From: Canna indica
Lineage: Eukaryota; Streptophyta; Magnoliopsida; Zingiberales; Cannaceae
DNA: 64,000 nt
Assembly: GCA_034359265.1 (NCBI GenBank)
Contig: CP136890.1
Location: 64,667,501 to 64,731,500, forward strand
Direction: 5' to 3'
Shown: positions 25,801 to 35,677 of the stretch, in pieces
How the letters are laid out: every line of letters begins with the position of its first letter
Position numbering within the stretch: the first letter of the stretch is position 1
Program-made: the position numbers and the translations under genes
The notes under the pieces: generated by a model
Seen by the model: only the letters and a program-made list of their open reading frames with translations
Database searches by the model: none
What the model was told of the DNA's origin: nothing

Positions 25801-28397
25801 TGATTGTTTGGCATGGGCGGTATTTTATATATACCGCTCCATACTGATGCTGATTTTTAAAAAAACTAGTATATATTGACCGTACTAGATGGTATGATAC
25901 GGTATTTAGAACCAAGACCAAATTATGGATAAGAGTTATGCAGCGATAGTTAGTAGGTAAAAGTAAAATCAAAGTTCAGAAATCTGAAACCTCTTCTGAA
26001 GTTCAACTTGCTTAATTAATAATTAACTATTATTAATTATTAATAAACAAAAGTACTATAATTCTGAAGCTTCTCATTATCATACAAAATACAGTTTTTG
26101 TCTTAAAAGAAAAATGCAGCGTAAATGAATTCTTCAACCATGCAGTCCAAACTATATATTACCAGTACAAACAGATATATTAAACAAGTGAGTCATGTTA
26201 CATATGTAGGGACAAACAAGAAAAATCAAAAACTTATTTCTAAAGTAGATGACACCACACTATGTGCAGTGCATTGCCAAGTGTGCAAATTATATAAATC
26301 TAACGTTTTAATCTTAGAAACACAAATTGTAAAGATAAAAACCCATGACATTTGGAATCATGAAAATTTACCAGGATTTTGTGATGAGATGTTGCTTAGA
26401 ATACCAAGGAAGGGAACTTGGCGTTCCATGTGTTCTGATGAACCCAATGGTGTGAATTTTCGCAAAGAGCATGAATCCACAGAATGACACCAACCTCCAC
26501 CCTAAAAGCACAATAATTCAGAATGAGTAACCAGCCAACCAAGTCAAAAACTGAACAAAAAATCAGGAATGGTTTACCAAATCTTGTGAGTGGCACCATT
26601 CACAACCATTGATTCATTTGATTGAACTGATAAGCAGATTATACTGCTTCTACAGATTCTTCTAAAATTATATATTTAGTGACATAAGTCCATGTATTTT
26701 CCATTTACCAGTATAGTATTAGTTTGAAAAGATGCCAAAGTAGTATTGGATAGGTACTATCAGCATTAATCTTGATTAGCATAAATCAAGACAATCAGAT
26801 TTGCCAAATTGTTTGGCACATATTAAAATTGAGCTAAAGTTACAACTAATTCTGAAGGCAGCAAAGAGCATAATTGAACTTAATAATCTAATAGTAATAG
26901 AAACAACTAAATCCCAAAGCTCAATCTCAGACTATTCTATATTTTTTCTGAATAAAATAGATCAGACTATTAATAGGACGAAATTTCATGAAGTGGATTA
27001 CAATGGTGATGGTTCTAGACGGAATTTAGGCAACATATTATTCATGTTTTAATTAAAGTCAACTACAATTGTAATAGTAATTACAATTAGTTTAAGTCAA
27101 TATAATATCCTCGTTCCATTAACCAGAATGTTGGAAACTATTGGCATGTGTCAAATATGTTTTTAATTAATTATCCTATTAGGCTGCAATAGCTATAAAC
27201 ATGTCATTTTAGTTTTCAATAATCATGAAATTTTGTGTCTAAAGGATTTATTATCACAAAAAATGCATTTTGAACAATAGCAAAAAATTTAAATATCATG
27301 AAACAAATTATTAATACATGTTTATTAGACACATAATACAAGATCATTTGTTTTGATTCAATGCAACCAAATCTGAGGTAGGATAGAAATAATTTGGTGC
27401 CACTTTATCCCACATCATAAGATGCACATTTTTTAATTATAAGATGTTATGGTTCATTCATCACTGGAACTAATAAATCAATGGAAAGGCTGGAAAATAT
27501 ATGAATAATTCTTGGGAGAAAACTGGCCTATATTGATCTAAAAAGATCCATTTGAGAAGGAAATAAACTGAGAAGTTCATGTGCAAATGCTACCATTCCC
27601 TATGTCAAAGAAGATGGCTGCTGAAAAAAATTCTGCAAATTAGACCTCAGTAAATATTTTTCTTCTGTCTCTCAATAAGGGCTAAAAGACCACTCTACAA
27701 CTCATCTAAAAAATGAACGACCAAGTAAAAAATCTTAACGTGCAGTGGATCTAAAAATGATCATAATATCCCTTCCCAGATTGCATCTTTCCTGTATCAG
27801 GAATTCAACTACTGAACTGAAATCCTGCTGATTCAGCTCTAATTTCAGACCAAATCGTCATAGTCAGTAAAGACAATTATGTAAGAGCAATTTAAAATGT
27901 GATTGATATTTTGTTTTATACATTGCAAGATCCGAACACCAAAGAATGATAACCCTACAATGTGAAAGAGTCAATCAAAACAGCATGTAAAATAATTACC
28001 TCCAAGTGCACAAGCCAGTTGTCTGCGCCAGAGCCGAAACCCCTCTGGAGATGGTACCCGGGCGCGCTTCCATCCAAACACACTGCATAATCATCAGCGT
28101 GGAAAGTTGAAGTAACACTACGACAGTCAACTTAAGATCGACAAGGAAGAAGCACTCTTTAATCTCACCTGCACCCTTCGTCTTGGCGTTTTCAACGAGA
28201 GTGAGATCGACGAGGGGCTGATCCGAGGACGGGTTCCCACGCGGACCGCCAACCGCTGTGTCACCGATCCGGGAGCCGGCGAAGAGGAAGACACCGACGA
28301 AGAAGGCCGCGAGGACCCAGCCAACGGTGTAGCGGCGCTCTGCGCCCCATCGGCGCCTCCACCACAGTCGGTGCTGGTGGATCAGGCCAATGGCCAT
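10733..28397 (-). CDS. PAE: Pectin acetylesterase (Notum-like carbohydrate esterase), 12-exon gene
   Basis: Coding exons, 5' to 3' on the minus strand: 28397-28169, 28082-28000, 26501-26372, 18241-18162, 18049-17960, 17638-17514, 15620-15560, 15444-15394, 15265-15188, 15109-15004, 14892-14747, 10855-10733. They join in frame to 433 residues with no stop. The family removes acetyl groups from cell-wall pectin in the apoplast. A basic, Trp/Arg-rich N-terminus and a hydrophobic segment at about residues 24-41 suggest a signal anchor. Family landmarks are [54 protein letters not shown] (Ser211), LNAAYDSWQ (Asp306), SCFVHCQT (His373) and a Cys-rich C-terminus (CPYPCNPTC). The length matches the family. 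All introns are GT-AG except intron 8, which appears to be GC-AG. An in-frame upstream ATG at 28472 would add 25 residues; the ATG at 28397 was chosen because the signal anchor then sits at the start. Confidence 0.93.
12522..14622 (+). mobile_element. Solo LTR (2101 bp) in PAE intron 11
   Basis: It starts TGTTATGACCTG and ends GGGACGTAACA, flanked by a perfect 5 bp duplication ATATA (12517-12521 and 14623-14627). The GC-rich block at 12660-13110 gives several overlapping ORFs in both strands with Gly/Pro/Ala-rich, database-unlike translations; I treat these as LTR leader sequence, not genes. Bases 13195-13375 resemble 4335-4545, an older fragment of a related LTR. TGTTAT...TAACA termini fit a gypsy-type LTR (inference). 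It lies antisense to PAE. Confidence 0.87.
14747..15620 (-). CDS. PAE: PAE exons 7-11 (catalytic Asp and His region)
   Basis: Five short exons are separated by introns of 78-128 bp. Exon 7 (15620-15560) encodes [20 protein letters not shown]. Exon 8 (15444-15394) ends SRMKPSQ. Exon 9 (15265-15188) encodes [17 protein letters not shown] through LNAAYDSWQ (Asp306). Exon 10 (15109-15004) encodes the ILAP...CKL...NC segment. Exon 11 (14892-14747) encodes [12 protein letters not shown] (His373) and NSPRVNNK. Intron 8 needs a GC donor (CAG|GCAGGT) to keep the conserved CFF. Confidence 0.9.
15621..17513 (-). other. PAE: PAE intron 6 (1893 bp)
   Basis: This is AT-rich intronic sequence between the exon encoding Ser211 and exon 7. 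ORFs at 16062 and 17015 do not resemble proteins. I see no transposon boundaries in it. Confidence 0.6.
17514..18241 (-). CDS. PAE: PAE exons 4-6 (RYCDG block and catalytic serine)
   Basis: Exon 4 (18241-18162) encodes [20 protein letters not shown]. Exon 5 (18049-17960) encodes the [17 protein letters not shown] helix. Exon 6 (17638-17514) encodes the nucleophile elbow GCSAGGLA (Ser211) and [13 protein letters not shown]. Intron 4 is 112 bp and intron 5 is 321 bp. All splice sites are GT-AG and the phases match. Confidence 0.93.
18552..18730 (-). mobile_element. Possible copia-type LTR 3' half in PAE intron 3
   Basis: Read on the minus strand, this gives a TATA-like CCTATATATTTGTAG, then a CT-rich stretch with TTTTCTCTCAATCTCTTAACC, and ends ATTACACAACA. 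This is the pattern of R-U5 in short plant copia LTRs. I could not find the other LTR end or a target duplication, so the upstream limit is open. Confidence 0.35.
19362..20021 (+). repeat. Inverted copy of the EPRV coat/zinc-knuckle region
   Basis: This segment is the reverse complement of 22965-23625, with only a few base differences. Its plus-strand ORF (from 19293, with about 23 non-viral codons in front) ends in the same [14 protein letters not shown] zinc knuckle. The viral match starts at TTAGAAGACCC. It stops after GGCGAAACTG, where it abuts the 3' end of the minus-strand polyprotein frame with a few bases of microhomology. The last 30 or so codons of that minus-strand frame are therefore antisense of this arm, not viral protein. 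Confidence 0.88.
20022..25516 (-). pseudogene. EPRV ORF III polyprotein (MP-CP-PR-RT-RNase H), broken
   Basis: The frame starts at ATG 25516. The movement-protein part runs to a TGA at 24808-24806 and then continues in the same frame to about 23780. A frameshift near 23785-23800 moves into a 1293-codon frame that starts at 23802. In that frame (approximate residues) there is the zinc knuckle [14 protein letters not shown] (220-235), a second Cys cluster ERCTCCKEF...CRSC...CPMC (350-385), protease DTGA (554), RT with [13 protein letters not shown] and YIDDI (about 902), RNase H with ETDG (about 1050) and DALSRL. In its last half it is otherwise open. The gene is disabled by one stop and one frameshift, and its C-terminus is cut at the inverted-repeat junction. 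Confidence 0.88.
25523..25830 (-). pseudogene. EPRV ORF II-like protein, 5' end missing
   Basis: The minus-strand frame reads through [20 protein letters not shown], then [15 protein letters not shown] and [15 protein letters not shown], and ends [17 protein letters not shown]...NQQ. The heptad-like Leu/Ile spacing and the C-terminal basic/Pro tail fit the virion-associated protein encoded by badnavirus ORF II. Its TGA overlaps the ORF III ATG (ATGA). Upstream the frame meets a TAA without an ATG, so the start is lost or the integrated copy begins here. Confidence 0.7.
26372..26501 (-). CDS. PAE: PAE exon 3 (GGGWC block)
   Basis: This 130 bp exon runs from a TTTTAG acceptor to a GTAAAT donor. 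It encodes [18 protein letters not shown] and onward to SQNP, a hallmark block near the PAE active site with two conserved Cys. Its last base is completed by exon 4 across an 8.1 kb intron to give the [15 protein letters not shown] sequence. Confidence 0.92.
26502..27999 (-). other. PAE: PAE intron 2 (1498 bp)
   Basis: This AT-rich intron lies between the CLDGS and GGGWC exons. I found no clear element ends, and the small ORFs in it are not protein-like. Confidence 0.6.
28000..28397 (-). CDS. PAE: PAE exons 1-2 (signal anchor and CLDGS block)
   Basis: Exon 1 (28397-28169) is GC-rich. It encodes the cytosolic basic tail, the hydrophobic anchor, and the linker ending in [15 protein letters not shown], and its donor reads G|GTGAGATT. 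After an 86 bp intron, exon 2 (28082-28000) follows an ATGCAG acceptor. It encodes the conserved [19 protein letters not shown] stretch and ends at VHLE before a GTAATT donor. The codon split between exons 1 and 2 restores the Val before the conserved Cys. Confidence 0.92.
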
Positions 28398-28569
28398 GGA
28401 AGATACCTCCCACCTCTGCAGGGTTGAAACAGAAATTGCTGACACCATGAACGAAGCCACCAATACAAGCACTGCAGTGTTAATTTTGCGAGTTTGGACT
28501 TCGGCAAGCTAAAATAGGCAATGGGTTTGTATAAATGTGTATTTACCCAGACCCTCATAGGTCATTAGC

Positions 28570-29786
28570 GGATTTTGCCCGTTGGATCATGGGACGGATA
28601 TAGGATTTTGAGATAAAAACCCTGTAGGGTTTGGGACGGATCTAGGATTTTAGTCTAAAACTCATCCCAAACCCATTAAAGGTAAAATTACTTAAATACC
28701 CTTCATATTATCTAATATATACTTATATTAGGATAATTATGTCTTTTTACTTATACCCTAATTCCTAACCCATTATATAATATAAATAAATTAATAATAC
28801 ATTATTTTAATTCACCCGATTCACCCAGTCACCCGATGCCTCACTGCCTCAGCCATCTGCCCGATTGCCCTCACGCCCGCTCGCCGCTGCCCCTCCTTTC
28901 ACTAGATCGCCCTCTCGCCGCTCCTCAATCACACGATCGCTTCTCTCGTGACCGCCGCTCAATCTCGACGCCTCTCAACAACAACCGATCGCCTCTCAAC
29001 AGAGCCGGCCGCCAATCGATGTACTTCTCCGACGATTGCTTCTCCCGACACCTCTCAACAGCAACCGGTCGCCTCGATCTACTTCTCCCGACGGACCCCG
29101 ACGCCGCGATCTGCTCCGACGACTGCTTCTCCCGACGCCTCTCAACAGCAGTCGACCGCCTCGATCTACTTCTCCCGACGAACCCAATGTCGTGATCTGC
29201 TCCGATGATTGCTTCTCCTGACGGACCCGACGCCGCGATCTGCTTCTCCTAACACTGCGACGCAGACGCCGGATGCCCCTTGATCTGATTCTTAAGTTTT
29301 TTTCTATTTTTTTTTTTACTTTTTTCTTACCTGCCGCCTGCAATTATTTACTATTGATTTTTGCATGAAAGAAGCTATTTTTCTTGCTTGTTTTCTAATT
29401 GTTACCTACCGCCTGCTCCTATTGATTCTTTGCATGAAAGAAGTCATTTTTTCTTCAGATAATTGATAGTCTTTACTAGCTCTCGATAGTCATTGATACT
29501 AGCTCAGATAATTGATTTCATTGTTTAAATTAGCTTACTGTTTATATGATTTATGTTTAAATATTATGATAATTATGTTGTGATATGTAAATTGTATATA
29601 TATATATAATTTGTTAACGGGCGAAAAATGGGTTCCCAGTGGGTACCCGTTAAATTAGTGGGATGAGTTTGGAAATCACCCTTCAAAATACTAACGGGTT
29701 TGGGATGAGTTTAGGATTGAATTTTTTTAATGGGTTTGGGATAGGATTGACTTCGCCGTCCCAAATCCGCCCCAGTGCCATCCCTA
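28570..29786. mobile_element. Foldback/MITE-like element upstream of PAE
   Basis: The two ends are related in inverted orientation. The left end contains GGGACGGAT..TAGGATTTT and AAACTCATCCCAAACCCATT. The right end, read on the minus strand, begins TAGGGATGGCACTGGGGCGG and contains GGGACGG and AAACTCATCCCAAACCCGTT. The right terminus fits hAT-like MITEs; the outermost left bases are not recognisable. The core (28830-29330) is GC-rich with 87 bp tandem repeats. The element lies about 170 bp upstream of the PAE start codon, so it may sit in or next to the promoter. Confidence 0.5.
29031..29230. repeat. 87 bp GC-rich tandem repeat (about 2.3 units)
   Basis: The block TGCTTCTCCCGAC..CCTCTCAACAGCA followed by CCTCGATCTACTTCTCCCGAC recurs at 29041, 29128 and, partly, 29214, a spacing of 87 and 86 bases. 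The several overlapping Ser/Arg-rich ORFs on both strands are translations of this repeat. Confidence 0.65.
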
Positions 29787-31415
29787 GAGACAAGGCGTCA
29801 TCTGATGGTTGTTTAGCCCCCAGGGTAAAATGAAACTTTACAAGGAGGCAAATGTTAATTTCCATCAATGCGGTATAAGCAATCTTCTAATTAAACGACT
29901 GTTACAAACAAATTAATTTTTTTTATGGAAGATAAAAAGAGATATTCCTGCAATCATTTACTTCAGAAAATTTCATTTTCAGAATACGCTATTGGATGTT
30001 TATTCCATGCGATGAAGAACATGATAAGATATAAAATTTAATCCTTCAATTAATTAATGCATAAATTAAAGGGTTATTAGCTTAGAAATTTTTATTTGTA
30101 GTCAATCCTTTTATTAATCTTAGTTATATATGTAAAGTTAATAGATTGACTTTAATTATAGCCTATCATTTTGCGTTTTATTTGTTTGACTGTTAATTTG
30201 ATGACACGACGATCCAAAAAAAATTAAATATTTTATTTTATCATGTCATATTGAGACCACGTAGGATGCTCCTACTAAGGTAGGTCTTTTCTCGATGGTC
30301 TTTTGAAATTGTTAGACTCGTAGCCCCGCGACGAATCAATAGAACTAGTTTGTGATTTTTTATTTTTTAATTCTAAAGCATGCATTTGACAATTAAGTCT
30401 AGAATTTTATTTCTTTGTTTTCTTATTTTATTTGTTCTTTTTCATGAACAAGTCATACATCTTTTTACATTCTTCTAGTAGTTCTTCTTAAGACATGTCA
30501 AGAGATTTAGGGTGCGTTTGGTTGAATGAAGTAAATTCATAAGAAATAGAAATAGACAAGGAATATGAATAAACAAAAAATGAAATAGACAAGTAATAGT
30601 ATTATCTTGTTTGGTTGATATTATAAATAGGCCAAGAATAAAATTACTTTGTTTGGTTAGCATAAGGAATAGATAAGAAATACAAAGATAAATTACCAAA
30701 ATATCATTCTTAATAAAATTCGATATATTTACTTTAAAATAATAAAATTCTAAAAATAATATAAAATAATCTTTAAAATATGAAATTAATATAAAATAAT
30801 ATAAAATTATTTATTGAATATATTTTATTAAAATAATATTTTATATTATATTTATTATAATTAATTTATTAATATTTTAAATATATCTATTATAAATATA
30901 ATAAATATATATTTATTATATTTATAAATATATGTATTATAATTAATAAATATAATAAAAATAATAAAAAAATAATTTTTAATTTAATAAAAATTGCCAA
31001 CCTAATCCACCACGAACCAACTCACCACCAACCGATTCATAAAAGTCAGCTAAATGCGTATTTTTAAATTAAAGAAGAATAAGAAAACTAGAAAAGTAAA
31101 TTAACGAAGAATAAGAAAACTAGAAAAAGCAAAAGCTCCGCATGCAACAATAACATTATAAAAGAAGAATAAAAAAACTAGAGAAGTAAATAGAAAAGGA
31201 TCGAAATCAGCGGTAGTTTTGCTTCTTAATCCACAGTGGAGTAATATTAAATCGGTTTTGCTTCTTAATCCACAGTAGAGTAATATTAACATCAAAATGT
31301 TCAAGACATCACATAAAGAATCGTTACATTCAAAAAGTTTAAGTCATCATATAATTCAAACCATTACAAAATATCAACTAGAAATACTTTGATACTCATC
31401 TAAAAAGATTTTAAG
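29787..31415. other. AT-rich intergenic sequence with a 39 bp tandem duplication
   Basis: No gene is visible. At 30509 the sequence GGGTGCGTTTGGTTGAA resembles the TIR of small DNA transposons, but I found no matching inverted end. A 39 bp unit beginning GTTTTGCTTCTTAATCCACAG is present twice in tandem at 31216-31293. Bases 30720-30990 are almost pure A/T. Confidence 0.45.
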
Positions 31416-31700
31416 TCATTCAAGACGACGCTCAGACTGAAGTTGTAAGAACACACATAGTAGCATTTGCCGTTCAGGAAGTTTAATAGATACCCTCATC
31501 TTCTCTTGAATTGATAGTTCTTCCACTTCATCAAGAACTTTATTAAATTCAGAAACTTGGTATTGCATTTCATCTGAACCAAAGTACTTACCCATATCTT
31601 TTCTTATCTCCGTTAAATGAGGTCGAGCGACATCTCTGCTAGCGCAGAGAGAGATTCGAGCGACCTCTCTGCACCAGAGAGAGGTCGAGCGGAGAAACAA
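31416..31700 (-). pseudogene. Unassigned protein fragment, possibly from a transposon-associated SANT-like protein
   Basis: The minus-strand ORF encodes 94 residues. Its second half (MGKYFGSDEMQYQV, then VLDEVEELSIQEKMRVSIKL and LCVFLQLQSERRLE) looks like a real helical C-terminus, whereas the first part covers the repeated GAGAGAGGTCGAGCG text at 31617-31700. The tail vaguely resembles C-termini of Myb/SANT-like proteins linked to Harbinger elements. I do not recognise it firmly. Confidence 0.25.
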
Positions 31701-31835
31701 CGGCGTAAAATCGCAGGGCGATGGAGAAAACGTAGTCGACGGAGAGAAGAAGATGGAGGAAAGAAAAATCTTACCTGCAAGAAGTTATCGCCATTGTTGC
31801 CAACTTCTTGCCCTTGTCTCTTGAGACACTGTCAC

Positions 31836-33408
31836 ATTGTCCAAAAAAGAGGGAGGTCTTGGAATTCAGAATCTTTATCTCAAAAGCATTTCTTTACATA
31901 GTAAAAGAATCCTTGACTATCTCAACAATTTCCCTTCCCTTTGGGTTAAATTAGTCCAAGCTAAGTACCCTCATATCAACCACCTCAACAACTCTACTCC
32001 TAGAAACTCTTGGCCTTGGCGCCTCTTTATCAAAGCTTTCAATGAGCTGCATTTAAATTTTAAAAAGCATATTAAATCTGGATCACATACTTTGTATTGT
32101 ATGATACTTGGATTTTTTATTTACCTTTAGCTATTAAGTCAACTTTTCTAAATGTTGACATGGTTAATTCTCAGATGCTTGTTTTCGATTTAATCCAGGA
32201 TCAGATGTGGAATGAAAATTTTGGTTTAACTTGTTTTGGGCAGATTCTGTGGGATTCTATTATTAGAATTGATTTGCCTCCTTCACCTAGTGATGACTCA
32301 TGGGTATGAGTTAGTGAGGGTAAAGGGCTCGTTATCTCTAGTGCAGCGTACTCGTTTCCAAGAAGTCGTGACACTTTAAATGCTACTGCCAGCACTGTGT
32401 GGTCATCTATGTGGGCATTGCATATTCCTCCTAAGATTAAACTCTTCATTTGGAAATTTTTCCACAATAAACTACATACTCAAGCTAAGCTTCATAGCAT
32501 AGGCATTTCCCAAACCCCCTTATGTACCTTCTGCAGCAATGAACCTGAAACTATTCCACATCTTTTTCTAAATTGCCATTTTGCATCCAACCTTTGGAAC
32601 CTTCTTGCTTCCAATTTAAATCTCAGATCTTCTAATTTTTCTAATAGATCTGATTGGCAAATTGGTGCATGGTTGCATTCTAATCATACATTGCATAAAT
32701 GAGCTCCTTAAATTGCAGTAGCTTATAGTTCACCTGGCACGCTAGAAACAAGCATTTGCATTCGGATCGGCAACAATCCACTATTACCCCTCGTGAACCA
32801 TATCTTGGCTTTTTTGTAAACATACATAACATACCCCCAAAGGTCTGAAGGTTTGATCCAGATCTTAACAATTTCTAATAATTGGATCCCACCTGCTAAA
32901 AATAGGATCAACTCAATATTGCTTCTTGCACCAAGAATTCAATCTGAGGCAGTGGCCTTATCACCAGAGACAACAATGGTAAATGCTTGCTTGCAAAAGT
33001 CATTCACCTGTCAGGAAGCACTTCTACCTCCTGTACAGTCGCAGCTATCAAAAAGGGTCTTCAAATCCTTAAAAACTTTGGCCTATTGCAGATAGATCTG
33101 CAGGTGGATTCTCCTAAGTTCCACCAATACATCAATGGCAATTCCAGCCCTCCTTGGTGGCTGCTCAATCCATCCAAAGAATTAGATTCATGTGTAACTC
33201 TTTTCATGATGTAAATATTTATCCCCCGTACAAATGTTGTAATAGAGCTGTCCATTGAGTAGCTGAGTATATTGTATCTACTAGCTCATCTAAGATTTGA
33301 GAAGCTTACTTCCCAATATCACTAGAGAGAATTTTTGTAACTTATCATTTTGATCATTCTTATGAGTAATTTATTGTGAAGGCTCTGCCCTCTCTATTGC
33401 AAAAAAAA
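31836..33408 (+). pseudogene. LINE 3' fragment (RT end, zf-RVT, RNase H remnants)
   Basis: It opens inside the RT C-terminal region with SKKEGGLGIQNLYLKS. It continues through WVKLVQAKYPH, SWPWRLFIKAFNELHLNF and a zf-RVT block (IPPKIKLFIWKFFHNKL, then CTFCSNEPETIPHLFLNC). Degraded RNase H sequence lies between 32700 and 33210. A poly(A) run at 33401-33408 marks the 3' end. Frame changes near 32100 and 32310 and stops show it is dead. It resembles the minus-strand LINE at 37350-39312 in wording and order. Confidence 0.8.
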
Positions 33409-34215
33409 GTATGGTAGAAAATTTTGCACAACCTTCAATTATTCAATTATTATCCTATTGCATTGAAAGTTATTTAATTGTCGTTCAATTGCTATTCAAT
33501 GTAATTAGTAATCACTGCCTCATGCAAATATTATTATTCAATTAATATTAATAATAGCAATCGACAGAATAGCAATTAGGTTTATAATGACAGGTTTTCA
33601 ATTACGTTATATATTCAATTGCTATTATTCAATTGTTGTTATTCAAATGTCATTAAATACTAATTCAATTGTTATTATTCAATTGATGTTATTCAAATAT
33701 CATTAAATACTAATGGGCAATCGGCAGTAATTGCTACTCCTCTTTCACTCTCTCCTCTCTGTATAGACCTGCAATTGAGTTTGTAATTGCAGGTTTCCAA
33801 TTATGTTATATAGATGGGTTCAGCGGCAATTTGAGAGCGCAAGTTGGCGCGGCGAGGCAATGGTTAAAATTGGGGTGGTGATGAGGCCGACGGTGAGGCA
33901 AGGATGCAGTTGGGTGCAGTAGTATTTGCGGCCTCAGATCAATGCTGCGTAGAATTTTGTGTGCACGTTGGAGCGATGATTGGAGGCGTCTTTGTTAGAG
34001 AGCAACCGAGGGAAGAGAAGGAGCGACTGAGGGAAGAGCGAAAGAGATGTGTGCGGGTGAGGGAATGGGTAGCGTACAGAAGAAGTGGTACCCGTCACTA
34101 CCATGCGAAGAAATGGAAGAGATAAAAAGATAGTCATCCAAAGAAATCTGCGCCAGCATTCCGAAGAAAAAATCACTATGTTCATTCTCTTCATTTATGA
34201 TCTTCGCAAGGCCCA
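33409..34215. other. Intergenic with a 50 bp tandem duplication
   Basis: A 50 bp unit starting ATTCAATTGCTATTATTC occurs twice in tandem at 33613-33713, within a wider field of ATTCAATTGTTATT variants. The ORFs at 33904-34216 on both strands overlap each other and have no recognisable domain. The base composition turns abruptly into LTR sequence at 34216. Confidence 0.45.
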
Positions 34216-35677
34216 TTTTAAGCCTCGATCTTTATTTTGATGATAACAAATATGTATTTAATCCAAGTGTGAAGTTTTGAGTTCAGGTTGAGGTTGCGAT
34301 AAGCATGCCAAGTCCGTTCAAACGAGACGAAAGAAAAGATCGTCAAAGGAACGGAAGAAGAAAACATTGAAGAAAGGCTCGAGCTTAGATCAAGTAGAAT
34401 TCATGTAATATACCCCTAGGATAAGTTTATCCCAAGCCAAAATTATAAAGTTATCCAAGTTGAAACTTGAAAACTAAATCCATAAAAAAGGGCATGTAAA
34501 AATCCAAGAAGAAGTCAGCCTCAGCCTGAGTTCGATCGACCCATCGGTCGACCGAACAAGGCAGTAGTCTGCCAAGCAGCCTATTCGGTTGATCGAACGG
34601 TCGATCGAATGATGATAAAAACTGGCACTAGCCATTCGGTCGACCAGTCGATCGACCGAAGTTGGCGAAGCAATCTACGCAAGGCTGCGTCGGTCGACCG
34701 ACCGCAGCAAAAAATGGGCATATGGTCACCGATCAATCGATCGATCGACCGGATTGGAGATCACTTGTCGCGCGACCCTGGCTCCATTGATTCGGTCGAC
34801 TGACTGGTCGATCGAATATGGGATCGATAGTTTCCGTCAGTCGATCGACCCGTCGATCGACCGAGCTCTCTCATACAGCCAGTGGTCGCATTGGCGGTCG
34901 ATCAATCGGTCGACCGACCGATCGAGACCGATCGATCGGCCAGCGACCCCTGAACGGCTTCAACGACTATTCTTTTACCCGTTAAACGAACCGTTCAAGT
35001 GAGGGGTTATAAATACCCCTCACCTAACTTCTTTACTGCTTCTTAGAACTTTTATCGACAAATTAAATAAGTTTTTGAGCCTTCATTAAGATTGAATTCG
35101 TGCGCGCCCTCTGCTTCCGTCGATAACTCATTTCGAGCGCTGCTTCCCTACTTCATTCAATCTTGTTGCAACACAAAGAGTCATCTTCCTGCAAGTTGGA
35201 GATGTGAAGGCGGTGGAAAGGAGCGTTGGTTCATTTTACATTCTTAAGTTCTTTCCTCTGTATTTGACGTTTATTGTAAACTTATTTTCCATTTGAGATA
35301 GCTGCTAGGTGTGCTAGGAAACACATAGGGATAACTTTATAGGATTATTTTTTGCCTGGGTGAATAGGATTGATGTATTCTCAAAGTGTTAAGAAGAGTG
35401 TCCTCATTGTATTCAAAGGAAAACACATATTCTATAAAGTAGTGATTAGAATTCCATGGTGAGAAGCCAAGATAGTGGAGTAAGTAGTTGGTCGAACCAC
35501 TATAATTACTCTTGTTTGCATTGCTTATTTGCTTGTCTATCATTGCTATTTATATTTGATCACATTTATCATTAAGAGACAATTGCATTAAGTGTAGCTA
35601 AAATTGAGTAAGAAAAAAATATAGAAAAAGAAGACAGACACTATTTACCCCATTCTAGTGTCGGATTTCACACAACA
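34216..35677 (+). mobile_element. Solo LTR, 5' truncated (duplication copy 1)
   Basis: It begins at TTTTAAGCCTCGATC, which is position 19 of the complete copy at 50467, and ends CACACAACA. U3 contains dense TCGGTCGACCGA/CGATCGACCG palindromes (34530-34950) and a promoter box GGGGTTATAAATACCCC near 35004-35020. ORFs across the palindromic array are repeats, not genes. Confidence 0.9.

Larger units (their letters stand above)
19362..25835 (-). other. Endogenous badnavirus-like pararetrovirus (EPRV), rearranged
   Basis: A caulimovirid insertion lies within PAE intron 3, in the same orientation as the gene. The minus strand carries, in order, an ORF II-like coiled-coil protein, then a movement protein, coat/zinc knuckle, protease, RT and RNase H in one polyprotein frame. 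The ORF II/ORF III junction is an ATGA overlap, as in badnaviruses. No ORF I or intergenic region with the tRNA-Met primer site was recognised, so the copy is partial. At the 3' side a 660 bp piece of the coat region is repeated in inverted orientation (19362-20021). The genus is inferred from motif order only. Confidence 0.85.

Noticed and set aside
28836..29343. Ser/Arg-rich ORFs upstream of PAE
   Set aside because: They are translations of an 87 bp tandem repeat inside a foldback element, open on both strands.
34609..35002. Arg/Asp/Ser-rich ORFs in the LTRs (also at 5017, 7254, 39771, 50878 and 62782)
   Set aside because: They are readings of the palindromic GGTCGACC arrays and appear in the non-coding U3 of every LTR copy.
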